From NCBI GenBank assembly GCA_002291845.1, contig DBAU01000020.1, positions 1 through 25,872 of the forward strand: a stretch of 25,872 nucleotides of DNA, given 5' to 3'. Each line of letters begins with the position of its first letter. Position 1 is the first letter of the stretch. Of this stretch, positions 1 to 7,017 are shown in pieces. The notes under the pieces are model-generated. The model was not told the origin of the DNA. It was given only the letters and a program-made list of their open reading frames with translations, and did no database searches. Origin of the DNA: Alphaproteobacteria bacterium UBA1002. Lineage in GTDB: Bacteria; Pseudomonadota; Alphaproteobacteria; Rickettsiales; UBA998. Position numbers and translations under genes: made by a program.

Positions 1-57
1 CAGCGAAGGCTGGAATCCAGAGCGCCTTTCCGCTAGATCCCAGCCTGCGCTGGGATG
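1..57. repeat. Palindromic repeat, cut by window start
   Basis: The left part (CAGCGAAGGCTGGAATCCAG) is nearly the reverse complement of the right part (CTAGATCCCAGCCTGCGCTG), giving an imperfect stem of about 20 bp around a short spacer. This resembles the small dispersed palindromes scattered between genes in many alphaproteobacteria. Its core differs from the GTCATTGCGAGC family found at 16239, 17631 and 17963, so it is a second repeat family. The first bases of the left arm lie outside the window. No protein is encoded here. Confidence 0.6.
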
Positions 58-246
58 ATGAAACTAGCGACTGTTCTACGAGGACAGTGAAACGCTGACA
101 GAGCGTTTCGCCGAGTCAGTCATGAGCCGCCGAAGGCGCGCCTATTGCGGAGGCCAGCAGGCCGGCGCGTTCCCCGAAGCCTTGGCGAAGGGGGAAGCAG
201 GGGAAAACGAGAAACTGCGTCGTTGCACGTTGAATGCCAAGAGAAT
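58..246. other. Intergenic stretch downstream of rnpB
   Basis: I see no convincing gene here. A short perfect hairpin, GAAACGCT with AGCGTTTC, lies at about 89-109. A GGGGAA/TTCCCC pairing lies at about 170-196. Either could help end transcription leaving rnpB on the minus strand, but neither is followed by a clear T run, so I do not call an intrinsic terminator. Confidence 0.4.
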
Positions 247-605
<359 letters not shown>

Positions 606-611
606 CCACTG

Positions 612-640
612 GTTATAGAAGAAAGGACTTACGCTGTACA
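612..640 (-). promoter_or_regulatory. Probable sigma-70 promoter of rnpB
   Basis: On the minus strand TGTACA (-35) and TATAAC (-10) are 17 bp apart, and the -10 ends about 7 bp before the first base of the P1 helix of RNase P RNA. The promoter overlaps the last codons and stop of ampD, so rnpB can be transcribed on its own despite sitting directly behind ampD. Confidence 0.55.
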
Positions 641-1369
641 GTCAGCCTGTTGCTGCAGCGACCGAAGCCGGGCGGCGCATTCACCATCCCATACCCCATC
701 CAGCCGCTGCGGCCGGAAATGGCGCTGAAAAGCCACCACGACCAGACGGGTGGCTTCATCAAACTGGCCGCTGATCTCCAGCCGATAGCCATAGCGCGCC
801 AGATCTTGCTGCAACTGGGCAACCGCCTCGCCCTTATCCCCCTGCGCGAGCGCGGAGGAGGACAGTGCCGCCTCTTGCGGCCACAAGCCGACACCGAGGC
901 GGGAAAGGCCCGCCCAATCAAAAAGCTCACCCGGATCTTCCTTGCGGTCGGGCGCAATGTCGGAATGGCCGATAACGTTACGCGGCGGGATGGGATGGCG
1001 CTCCAGAATGCCTTGGCATAGCGCCGCCACCGCTTCCATTTGGGCCGCCGGGAACGGCCGGTAGCCGAACTCATGGCCGGGATTGACGATCTCGATGCCA
1101 ATGGAGGTATCGTTCAGGTTGTCCCGCCCGCGCCAATGGCTCACGCCCGCATGCCAGGCGCGTTTTTCCTCCGGCACCAGCGCGAAGACTCGCCCGTCTT
1201 CTTCCACCACATAATGCGCGGAAACCTTAGCCTCCGGGTCACATAAACGGGCGATGGCCTCCTCACCGGAGCGCATCCCGGTGTAATGTAGCACCAGCGT
1301 ATCGATGGGTGCGCCGGGGGGCCGTTCGTTGAAGTTAGGGGACGGCTGTTTGTCACCAAAACTTAACAT
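629..1369 (-). CDS. ampD: AmpD-type N-acetylmuramoyl-L-alanine amidase with peptidoglycan-binding tail
   Basis: This is a zinc amidase that cuts the bond between N-acetylmuramic acid and the stem peptide. In the AmpD family it acts on anhydro-muropeptides during cell-wall recycling. Residues 20-150 form an Amidase_2 domain. By comparison with the E. coli enzyme, H28 (in LHYTG), H135 (in IGHSD) and D145 are the zinc ligands, and E93 and K143 are the catalytic pair. Residues about 170-240 look like a PG_binding_1 domain. No signal peptide is visible, so a cytoplasmic role is likely. The start is supported by AAGG about 7 bp upstream. It is divergent from the 1425 gene and carries the rnpB promoter in its 3' end. 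Confidence 0.9.
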   Translation of the reverse strand: MLSFGDKQPSPNFNERPPGAPIDTLVLHYTGMRSGEEAIARLCDPEAKVSAHYVVEEDGRVFALVPEEKRAWHAGVSHWRGRDNLNDTSIGIEIVNPGHEFGYRPFPAAQMEAVAALCQGILERHPIPPRNVIGHSDIAPDRKEDPGELFDWAGLSRLGVGLWPQEAALSSSALAQGDKGEAVAQLQQDLARYGYRLEISGQFDEATRLVVVAFQRHFRPQRLDGVWDGECAARLRSLQQQADCTA

Positions 1370-1424
1370 GCATTAACCTTGTATAAAAACTACAAACATA
1401 CCGAACTTTAGTATCGTAACATGT

Positions 1425-2705
1425 ATGGCTGAAAACCCTTTGAATGAAAAGACTGGCACTGCAGAGCGGGCCCAAAAAGGCATATACCGCTTACTGGAGG
1501 AGATGGAACGCTCAAAGGGCAACAACCATGATAAAAGTCGTTACAATACTTACATAGCGGCATTAGCAATACTCCATGCGTGGAGCGACAGCGCGAATAG
1601 CAAAACACACATTCAGAAGCAGCTAGACTCCGACGAGCCTTATTGTTTTTTGAACGCCGTTATGGAAGAGCACAGAAAGGATTACACTCAAAAGGTTATT
1701 GATATCCTTAACCGTGCACTCGCCGATTACGGAATTAACCATAGCATAAGCATCTCACCACCCCACACAAACAAACATGGAAAAGGTCGGTATATTTTTC
1801 TTGGCATTGCAAAGGATTCGGGGCTGCATGCGGCACTCTCTGCACTGCGTGACCCCGGCGAGCTGGAGAAACATCTTTTTTGTGAATCAGCGCCGCTTCA
1901 TCATTTTGAGCAAACCGGGGATGCATCGGTCCGTTTATCTAACGCAGACTTAGCGAGAACCACCTGTGACTTGATTGCAGGAATAATTGAGGCTCCATGG
2001 AATCCTGAGCAATCCTACAAAGCAGTACCGCTCCCTAGAATGACAATTGAGGATGAAGAGCGCCTGATTAGATACGTCGAATCCGCATTTAAGAACAGCA
2101 ATATCCAGATCATTTGCCAGACAACACTCATTGATCAAAAGAAACACCTGACCTTGTTTGTTCCGGACAACAAATCCTTGGCGCTGGCTGATATGGAACA
2201 ACGCATGGTTGAGGCTAAAGCAGATATTCTGTTTGACGCACGCGCTTTATGTTTAACCGGGGCGAATGCTTTACCACGGCACCACAAAAAGAGCGAAACC
2301 ACAGCGCAGGATTTTCAAACGCTCGTAGAGAGGATACTCACAGAATTTTCCACTGGTCGCATGCAAAGAAATGAAGACGCACTCTCGCTAGAAGTAAGCG
2401 TATCGGGCCTGAGTCAGGATAAATACGCTGGTGTAGCAAGTACGATTGCTGAATGGTTGCAGCAGACCCTTCTTTTTGACGAATATGCGTGGAGAGTGAG
2501 AGTTTTTCCAGACCTAAAAAATGCCCGCGAGGGCCTATCACGCATAAAAATCATATCCCAAACAGCGGAAGCTGTGGACATCCCCGTTCTTATTGGCAGG
2601 GCCCTAGAAGATGAAAGAAGCAAACCCGAAAGCAAACAGCCATTAACGCAGATTTGCGAAAGACATGCTGCTCTCATCAAAAAGAGTCCTGGGCGCGGCC
2701 ACTGA
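1425..2705 (+). CDS. Hypothetical protein, 426 residues, family not recognised
   Basis: I do not recognise this protein. It is a long uninterrupted frame in its own intergenic slot, divergent from ampD across an AT-rich 55-bp gap and convergent with the EamA gene, with only 2 bp between the stops. The product looks soluble: mixed helices and strands, many charged residues, no signal peptide and no long hydrophobic segment. Its base composition is visibly more AT-rich than both neighbours and its codon choice is less GC-biased, which suggests acquisition or relaxed selection. The N-terminal third (to about residue 90) is helical and Lys/Glu-rich. Residues 180-260 and 300-400 look alpha/beta. 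No Shine-Dalgarno is clear before the ATG, so the start is uncertain. Confidence 0.7.
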   Translation: MAENPLNEKTGTAERAQKGIYRLLEEMERSKGNNHDKSRYNTYIAALAILHAWSDSANSKTHIQKQLDSDEPYCFLNAVMEEHRKDYTQKVIDILNRALADYGINHSISISPPHTNKHGKGRYIFLGIAKDSGLHAALSALRDPGELEKHLFCESAPLHHFEQTGDASVRLSNADLARTTCDLIAGIIEAPWNPEQSYKAVPLPRMTIEDEERLIRYVESAFKNSNIQIICQTTLIDQKKHLTLFVPDNKSLALADMEQRMVEAKADILFDARALCLTGANALPRHHKKSETTAQDFQTLVERILTEFSTGRMQRNEDALSLEVSVSGLSQDKYAGVASTIAEWLQQTLLFDEYAWRVRVFPDLKNAREGLSRIKIISQTAEAVDIPVLIGRALEDERSKPESKQPLTQICERHAALIKKSPGRGH

Positions 2706-2707
2706 GA

Positions 2708-3586
2708 TTAGCTCTTTGTCAGCACACCAAAGCGGGGCTGGCGGACGATGATGATGCCGACGCCGAGCAAGGTAAGCGCACCACCGATGAGAAATTGCGC
2801 AGAAAGCGGCTCTGAAAAGAAATACTGCGCGATGGCCAGCCCGAACACCGGCACCAGCATCTGGTAAGGCGCGATGTGGCTCACCGGGAAACGTCCGAGC
2901 AGCCAGTACCACATGCCGTAAGCCACGATGGTGGAAAACAGGGCCGTATAGCCCAGCGCCGCCCAGATCTGCCAGGGGGCCGCGGTGATCAGCGCCCAGT
3001 GGTCGTGGTCAAACAGCAGGGTCAATAGCGCGTATTGCGGCAGGCACAGGACAGAAATCCAGGCCAGTAGCTGCATGATATCCACTTCGCCCATGCGCTT
3101 CATCACCGCGTTGGAAAGCGCCCATGCAAAAGCCGCCATGCAGGAAATACCAAACTGCCAGAATTTTTCACCGATCTGCGGCGTACCCGCGATGACAAAA
3201 ATACCGATGAACGCAACCAACATGCCAAGCGAACGCCAACGGCCAATGCGCTCACCAAATACAATGCTGCCAAGCAGGCAGGAAAAGGGCACGCCTAGCT
3301 GGGTGGCGATGATGCCGCTTGAGACATCCAAGCCTGCCCAGATGCCACCAAACATGAGCGAGAAATGCAACGTGCCCAGCATAAAAGAGAGCAACAGCAC
3401 CTGCTTCATGTGCTTCGGACGTGGACGCAGAAATAACAGCGGGGACAGCATGAGCGCCACCAGCACAAAGCGAATACCCAGCAGCAGAAACGGCGGCCAG
3501 GCGCCCAACGCCAGTTTCGCCGCCACGAAATTACCGCCCCAGAGCGCCGCGACCGCCGCAGCCATGGCTTTATGAGCAACCTGCAT
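2708..3586 (-). CDS. EamA/DMT-family transporter
   Basis: This is an inner-membrane permease of the drug/metabolite transporter superfamily. Members export amino acids, purines, drugs or other small metabolites, and the substrate cannot be told from this sequence. From the ATG at 3586 it is about 292 residues with roughly ten hydrophobic segments, in two EamA repeats (about 8-135 and 150-280). It has the usual N-terminal AALWGGNFVAAKLAL signature and an ALGYTALFSTIVAYGMWY segment in the second repeat. The frame stays open upstream to 3820, but that stretch is polar and runs through a terminator hairpin, so I chose the ATG at 3586, which has AGGA upstream. It lies 111 bp downstream of the structured RNA ending at 3698. 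Confidence 0.88.
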   Translation of the reverse strand: MQVAHKAMAAAVAALWGGNFVAAKLALGAWPPFLLLGIRFVLVALMLSPLLFLRPRPKHMKQVLLLSFMLGTLHFSLMFGGIWAGLDVSSGIIATQLGVPFSCLLGSIVFGERIGRWRSLGMLVAFIGIFVIAGTPQIGEKFWQFGISCMAAFAWALSNAVMKRMGEVDIMQLLAWISVLCLPQYALLTLLFDHDHWALITAAPWQIWAALGYTALFSTIVAYGMWYWLLGRFPVSHIAPYQMLVPVFGLAIAQYFFSEPLSAQFLIGGALTLLGVGIIIVRQPRFGVLTKS

Positions 3587-3697
3587 AGAGAATCCTGTGA
3601 ATGAGGCTTTTGCCGTAGCAGATTCCCCGCGCCGGGGAAACGGGGATGTGAAATCCCCTAGCCGAGCAAAGGAAGATTTGTTAAACTGCGTGTTCAC

Positions 3698-3731
3698 AAA
3701 AAAGAGCCCGGACACCCTAAGATGCCCGGGC
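3698..3731 (-). terminator. Strong intrinsic terminator ending the small RNA
   Basis: On the minus strand GCCCGGGCATC and GGTGTCCGGGC form an 11-bp stem, including two G-U pairs, closed by the tetraloop TTAG and followed by TCTTTTTT. It lies between the small RNA and the EamA gene. Confidence 0.85.
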
Positions 3732-3878
3732 CAAGTTGCTCGGCAAGCAACCGGAACCTGAGGGCGCTGCAGCTTGTACAAACAAGCGGGCGCCCTCGTC
3801 GGTATTCCAGAGAGCGGCAACTCGCCTTAAGCCCCAACAAAGCGCTGAAACTTAAACAGAAACGGGTCGCCGCTACTT
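3698..3878 (-). ncRNA. Candidate structured small RNA, family unknown
   Basis: A predicted transcript of about 181 nt runs from a strong promoter to a strong intrinsic terminator and encodes no convincing protein. By eye it forms consecutive helices on the minus strand. Hairpin 1 is AGCGGCGAC with GTTGCCGCT (arms 3866-3874 and 3813-3821), with an inner TTTAAG/CTTAAG pairing. Hairpin 2 is CTGGAA..CC with GGTTCCGG around a perfect GAGGGCGC/GCGCCCTC stem (3790-3797, 3760-3767), tipped by GCTTG/CAAGC. Hairpin 3 is TTGCT/AGCAA, and the fourth is the terminator. It does not match 6S, SRP, tmRNA or any riboswitch I know. It could be a trans-acting small RNA or a leader that attenuates the EamA gene. 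Confidence 0.6.
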
Positions 3879-3884
3879 AAAGCT

Positions 3885-3913
3885 ACTATAGCCATCACCC
3901 AGTGGACTGACAA
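3885..3913 (-). promoter_or_regulatory. Near-consensus sigma-70 promoter with A-tract upstream
   Basis: On the minus strand TTGTCA and TATAGT are separated by exactly 17 bp. Just upstream is an A-rich tract (CTAAAAAAAAATCACAAAAT, about 3917-3936) that resembles an UP element, as seen at very active stable-RNA promoters. Predicted initiation is near 3877-3878. It drives the RNA ending at 3698 rather than a coding gene directly. Confidence 0.7.
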
Positions 3914-3939
3914 CAAGATTTTGTGATTTTTTTTTAGGT

Positions 3940-3948
3940 TGTGGATAA
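3940..3948 (-). promoter_or_regulatory. Single perfect DnaA-box match
   Basis: The minus strand reads TTATCCACA, the strict E. coli DnaA box, about 27 bp upstream of the -35 of the small-RNA promoter. There is only one copy and no AT-rich unwinding element, so this is not an origin. It may be chance or a DnaA-responsive site. Confidence 0.3.
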
Positions 3949-4094
3949 GAACCGCTAGGGCTTGTATGGCAATGCGCCAATCACTAAAAATATGCCACTT
4001 CGTTCTTCATCGGCCTGAATTTATCAGCACCCCCCCGGACGTACGAAGCCGCTCGCCATAACAAGCCGGCACAATGCCTGGGATGCTGATGGTT
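3949..4094. other. Intergenic region between small-RNA promoter and DUF1476 gene
   Basis: No gene is evident. On the minus strand, ATCAGCATCCC just after the DUF1476 stop could pair with GGGTGCTGAT about 50 nt later, but the loop is long and no good T run follows. The end of the DUF1476 transcript is therefore unclear. Confidence 0.35.
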
Positions 4095-4421
4095 TTAGGG
4101 AACCTCCGAAAAAACCTGCTTTTTCGCATCGGCCAGCAAATTCTGCATGTGCGCACGCACATCTTCTGGGCTGAGCGAAATACCTCCCGCTGCGGCATCT
4201 TCAACGATTTTTTCGATCACGTCATCGTCGCCCGGACGATCAAAATCCGCAAGCACCACCTCTTTGGCGTAAGCCTCAGCGTCCTCCGCCGTTTTTCCCA
4301 GCTGCCTTGCCAGCCAAAGTCCCAGGAGCTTATTACGACGCGCTGTCACTTTGAATTGCAGCTCCTGATCATGCGCGAAGCGATCTTCAAAGGCTTTTTC
4401 GCGGCCATCAAACGTCGTCAT
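4095..4421 (-). CDS. DUF1476 protein, F1Fo-ATPase inhibitor subunit zeta
   Basis: A small helical protein of 108 residues from the alphaproteobacterial DUF1476 family. The characterised Paracoccus member (zeta subunit) binds F1-ATPase and blocks ATP hydrolysis. The family start MTTFDGREKAFE is followed by the conserved FAHDQEL, RRNKLLGLWLA and ADFDRPGDDDV segments, and the length is normal. The start at 4421 was chosen over 4448 because the conserved N terminus begins there and AAAGGAG lies upstream. It is divergent from purC, the usual arrangement in this class, and has its own promoter at 4451-4479. Confidence 0.9.
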   Translation of the reverse strand: MTTFDGREKAFEDRFAHDQELQFKVTARRNKLLGLWLARQLGKTAEDAEAYAKEVVLADFDRPGDDDVIEKIVEDAAAGGISLSPEDVRAHMQNLLADAKKQVFSEVP

Positions 4422-4450
4422 ACTGGTTGCTCCTTTAAAACGCGGCAAAA

Positions 4451-4479
4451 CCCATAGCCTATAGCCTGCTTCCTCTCAA
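4451..4479 (-). promoter_or_regulatory. Probable promoter of the DUF1476 gene
   Basis: On the minus strand TTGAGA and TATGGG are 17 bp apart, about 30 bp upstream of the start codon. An alternative TATAGG lies closer to the -35 but at poor spacing. Confidence 0.45.
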
Positions 4480-4604
4480 GCGTTTTTCTGTGGCGCACAA
4501 AAGAGATAGCCCCGCCGCGAAAAAACCACTAAAACCCCTGTAAACCCGACAGGACACCACCTATTTCATAAATGGAAAAAGGGCCGTTGCCCCGCAGGGA
4601 ATTC

Positions 4605-5414
4605 ATGATATACACCATGCACAAATTCACCACCCGACGTCAGATGAACACACGTACCCCCATCTATGAAGGCAAGGCCAAGCAACTTTTCGAGGGACCG
4701 GAACCTGGCACCTTGATCGCGCGTTTTAAAGACGATGCAACGGCCTTTAATAACCAGAAAAAAGGCACCATTCGCGGCAAGGGCGTCATCAATAACCGCA
4801 TTTCGGAATATCTGATGACCCGCCTGTCCGAAGTGGGTATCCCTAACCACTTCATCCGCACACTGAATATGCGTGAGCAGCTGGTGAAGGCGGTAGAGAT
4901 CGTGCCGCTGGAAGTGATCGTGCGCAATGTCGCCGCAGGTAGCTTCGCGCAGCGCTTCGGCTTGGAAGAAGGCCACCCCATCGGCATGCCGATTGTGGAA
5001 TACTGCCTGAAGAACGACAAGCTCGGCGATCCGTTCGTCGCGGAAGAACATATCTTCGCCTTCGACATTGCCGATCCGCACGAGCTGGATGAAATCCGCC
5101 ATCTCGCGCTGCGCATCAATGATTACCTCTCCGGCCTGTTCATGGGCATCGGCATCCGGGTCGTCGATTTCAAGATCGAATTTGGCCGCCATTATGACGA
5201 GGAAGGCCGCCCGCGCATTATTCTGGCGGATGAAATCAGCCCGGATTCCTGCCGTCTGTGGGATATCAAAACCGACAAAAAGCTGGATAAGGACCGCTTC
5301 CGACGCGACATGGGCGGTGTCGAGGAAGCCTATCAGGAAGTCGCCGAGCGCCTTGGCGTGCTGCCGAAGGCAGAAATTACCGAAATCAGCGCGGAAAAAG
5401 GAGCCGACGCATGA
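4605..5414 (+). CDS. purC: Phosphoribosylaminoimidazole-succinocarboxamide (SAICAR) synthase
   Basis: It joins aspartate to CAIR using ATP to give SAICAR in de novo purine synthesis. The chain has the family start IYEGKAKQLFEGPEPGTL, the GKGVINNRISEY segment, NMREQLVKAVEIVPLEVIVRN, the substrate-binding run VDFKIEFGRH, and ADEISPDSCRLWD near the end. The length is about normal for bacterial PurC. The frame opens at 4572, with further ATGs at 4605, 4617 and 4644. I chose 4605 because AGGGA lies just upstream, but the conserved part begins after 4644, so the true start may be any of these. It heads the purC-purS-purQ operon and overlaps purS by 4 bp (ATGA). Confidence 0.93.
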   Translation: MIYTMHKFTTRRQMNTRTPIYEGKAKQLFEGPEPGTLIARFKDDATAFNNQKKGTIRGKGVINNRISEYLMTRLSEVGIPNHFIRTLNMREQLVKAVEIVPLEVIVRNVAAGSFAQRFGLEEGHPIGMPIVEYCLKNDKLGDPFVAEEHIFAFDIADPHELDEIRHLALRINDYLSGLFMGIGIRVVDFKIEFGRHYDEEGRPRIILADEISPDSCRLWDIKTDKKLDKDRFRRDMGGVEEAYQEVAERLGVLPKAEITEISAEKGADA

Positions 5415-5653
5415 AAGCGCGTATACATATCACCCTGAAAAACGGTGTCCTGGATCCCCAAGGCAAAGCCACGCAAAATGCGCTGCACCATCTCGGGTTT
5501 TCTGAAGTTTCTGGCGTGCGGCAGGGTAAATTCATCGAGGTAGACCTCGCCGAGAATGACCGTGCCGCCGCCGAAGCCAAAGTGAAGGCCATGTGCGAAA
5601 AGCTGCTCGCCAACACCGTGGTGGAAAATTACCGTTTCGAACTGGTGGCCTAA
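5411..5653 (+). CDS. purS: FGAM synthase subunit PurS
   Basis: A small (80 residues) structural subunit that, with PurQ and PurL, forms the three-part FGAM synthase; it bridges the glutaminase and synthetase parts. It shows the typical pattern: a beta start KARIHITLKNGVLDPQGKA, a helix TQNALHHLGF, then the strand VRQGKFIEVDL, and the ending NTVVENYRFELVA. The start overlaps the purC stop by 4 bp, and its TAA stop directly abuts the purQ ATG, so the three genes are translationally coupled. Confidence 0.95.
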   Translation: MKARIHITLKNGVLDPQGKATQNALHHLGFSEVSGVRQGKFIEVDLAENDRAAAEAKVKAMCEKLLANTVVENYRFELVA

Positions 5654-6361
5654 ATGAAGGCAGGCGTCATTGTATTCCCCGGCTCCAACTGCGACCGCGA
5701 TGCGTTGAGCGCGCTTTCTGGCTATTTCGCCGGTCAGTGGGGCGATACCGTGAAGGGCGAGGTGGTGAAAGTCTGGCACGGCGATGCGTCCTTGCCAAAG
5801 CTGGACCTGGTACTGGTGCCAGGTGGCTTTTCTTACGGTGACTACCTTCGCAGCGGTGCGATGGCGGCCCACTCTCCCATCATGCAGGCCGTGAAAGAGC
5901 ATGCCGCGCAAGGCCGCTTTGTGCTTGGCATCTGCAACGGCTTCCAGATTCTTACCGAAAGCGGCCTGCTGCCGGGCGCCCTGCTGCGCAATCAAAAGCT
6001 GGCCTTCGTCTGCCGCACGGTGGGCCTGCGCGTCGAGAATAACCAGACCGCGTTTACCCGGGGTTACACGCAGGGACAGGTGCTGCAGGTGCCCGTGGCC
6101 CATGGGGACGGCAACTATTTCACCGATGCTGACACGCTGAAATCGCTGGATGATCACGGGCAAGTGCTTTTCCGCTATTGCGAGGCGGACGGGCAAACCA
6201 CGGTAGAGGCGAATCCGAACGGCTCGCTGTCAAATATCGCGGGGATTACCAACCGTGACGGGAATGTGGCGGGTATGATGCCGCACCCCGAGCGCGTTTG
6301 CGATCCGCTGACCGGCGGCAGCGACGGTCGCGCTCTGTTTCGCAGCCTACTGGCGGCCTGA
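5654..6361 (+). CDS. purQ: FGAM synthase glutaminase subunit PurQ
   Basis: A class I glutamine amidotransferase (235 residues) that supplies ammonia to PurL. The N terminus is the diagnostic GVIVFPGSNCDRDA. The nucleophile cysteine lies in VLGICNGFQIL (around residue 97). The catalytic His and Glu lie in MMPHPERVCD near the C terminus. It starts on the base after the purS stop. No further purine gene follows directly: a 206-bp gap with its own promoter and an unknown gene separate it from purL. Confidence 0.96.
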   Translation: MKAGVIVFPGSNCDRDALSALSGYFAGQWGDTVKGEVVKVWHGDASLPKLDLVLVPGGFSYGDYLRSGAMAAHSPIMQAVKEHAAQGRFVLGICNGFQILTESGLLPGALLRNQKLAFVCRTVGLRVENNQTAFTRGYTQGQVLQVPVAHGDGNYFTDADTLKSLDDHGQVLFRYCEADGQTTVEANPNGSLSNIAGITNRDGNVAGMMPHPERVCDPLTGGSDGRALFRSLLAA

Positions 6362-6435
6362 TTAATTCTTAATTTATACGCTGTTTTTTTACGGCCCGTG
6401 GCGAAAGATTAACGCTATGTAAACCTTTTCGTCAC

Positions 6436-6484
6436 CATACTGTCATTTGTGCTTCGGCTTCACCTTTAGTAACATGACAGTATG
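6436..6484 (+). promoter_or_regulatory. Promoter framed by an 11-bp perfect inverted repeat
   Basis: CATACTGTCAT (6436-6446) and ATGACAGTATG (6474-6484) are perfect reverse complements, 27 bp apart. Between them lie TTGTGC (6447-6452) and TAACAT (6470-6475), 17 bp apart, a plausible though weak sigma-70 promoter. The left arm stops exactly where the -35 begins, and the right arm overlaps the -10. This is the geometry of an operator for a dimeric repressor or of a two-site looping arrangement, though an RNA stem is also possible. It precedes the unknown gene at 6568. Confidence 0.5.
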
Positions 6485-6567
6485 ATGAACATGGCTAAAC
6501 CCCATCGTTTTCTGCCTCTCTCCGCCCCTGCTTCCCGGGCGGGACAGCTTCTCTCGGAGGGTCGTGT

Positions 6568-6927
6568 ATGGTAGCGCCCGGCCGCCCTCCCACCGAAGAA
6601 TATGCCACCGTCTACAGCATGGGTACCTCCATTGCCCTGATGCGCCAGCATGTCACCGAAGCGTTTGGGCCGGATGCCGCACAGAATATTTTAAATTTTA
6701 GCGGCACCGCGTATAGGGAAATGCTGGATGAGCCGAGCCGCCGAGGCAGCGCTCAGCAGGTCGGCGCGCAAACCCTGATGCACGCGGTTGCACTGGCCCG
6801 AGACATGCTAGGCAATAGCGCGGATAGTATTGTCTACTCTGGCGATGTGGGAGTAGGGGTGAACGAATTTCAAAAACAGACGATCACTGCGAGATCTGCA
6901 AGTACCGACACCCCGGGAATTGCATAA
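6568..6927 (+). CDS. Hypothetical 119-residue protein inside the purine cluster
   Basis: I do not recognise this family. The start is well supported by GGAGG 7 bp upstream. The product looks soluble and mostly helical: residues 10-40 and 60-85 form amphipathic helices (IALMRQHVTEAFG; AQTLMHAVALARDMLG), followed by a polar, Thr/Ser-rich tail. There is no signal peptide or membrane segment. It sits between purQ and purL, which are adjacent or nearly so in many relatives, so it is an insertion into a conserved block. It has its own predicted promoter with an inverted repeat, and purL downstream also has a promoter-like sequence. A link to purine metabolism is suggested only by position. Confidence 0.75.
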   Translation: MVAPGRPPTEEYATVYSMGTSIALMRQHVTEAFGPDAAQNILNFSGTAYREMLDEPSRRGSAQQVGAQTLMHAVALARDMLGNSADSIVYSGDVGVGVNEFQKQTITARSASTDTPGIA

Positions 6928-6956
6928 TTTTCTCCGGCAAAACCCCTGCTTTAGTC

Positions 6957-6984
6957 TTGCACGGCCACGCTTTTTGCGTATGAC
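6957..6984 (+). promoter_or_regulatory. Possible promoter of purL
   Basis: TTGCAC and TATGAC are 16 bp apart, about 34 bp before the purL ATG. Both hexamers are only partial matches. It would let purL be made independently of purCSQ and the 119-residue gene. Confidence 0.35.
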
Positions 6985-7017
6985 TGTACGGCACATTAAC
7001 CTCCCATTGTGCTTGCC

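Noticed and set aside
89..109. Intrinsic terminator for rnpB
   Set aside because: The hairpin is perfect but lacks a T run on the minus strand and lies about 140 bp beyond the mature RNA end.
3587..3820. N-terminal extension of the EamA protein
   Set aside because: The extra 78 codons are polar, lack homology to the family start, and pass through a strong intrinsic terminator and the small-RNA 3' half.
3698..3878. 6S RNA, SRP RNA, tmRNA or a known riboswitch as identity for the structured RNA
   Set aside because: The fold is a row of separate hairpins rather than the single long 6S hairpin; the SRP GGAAGGAAGCAGCC-type loop, tRNA-like ends and tag frame of tmRNA, and TPP, cobalamin, SAM or guanidine core motifs were not seen.
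3940..3948. Replication origin
   Set aside because: Only one DnaA box, no cluster, no unwinding element and no dnaA, hemE or parAB neighbours.
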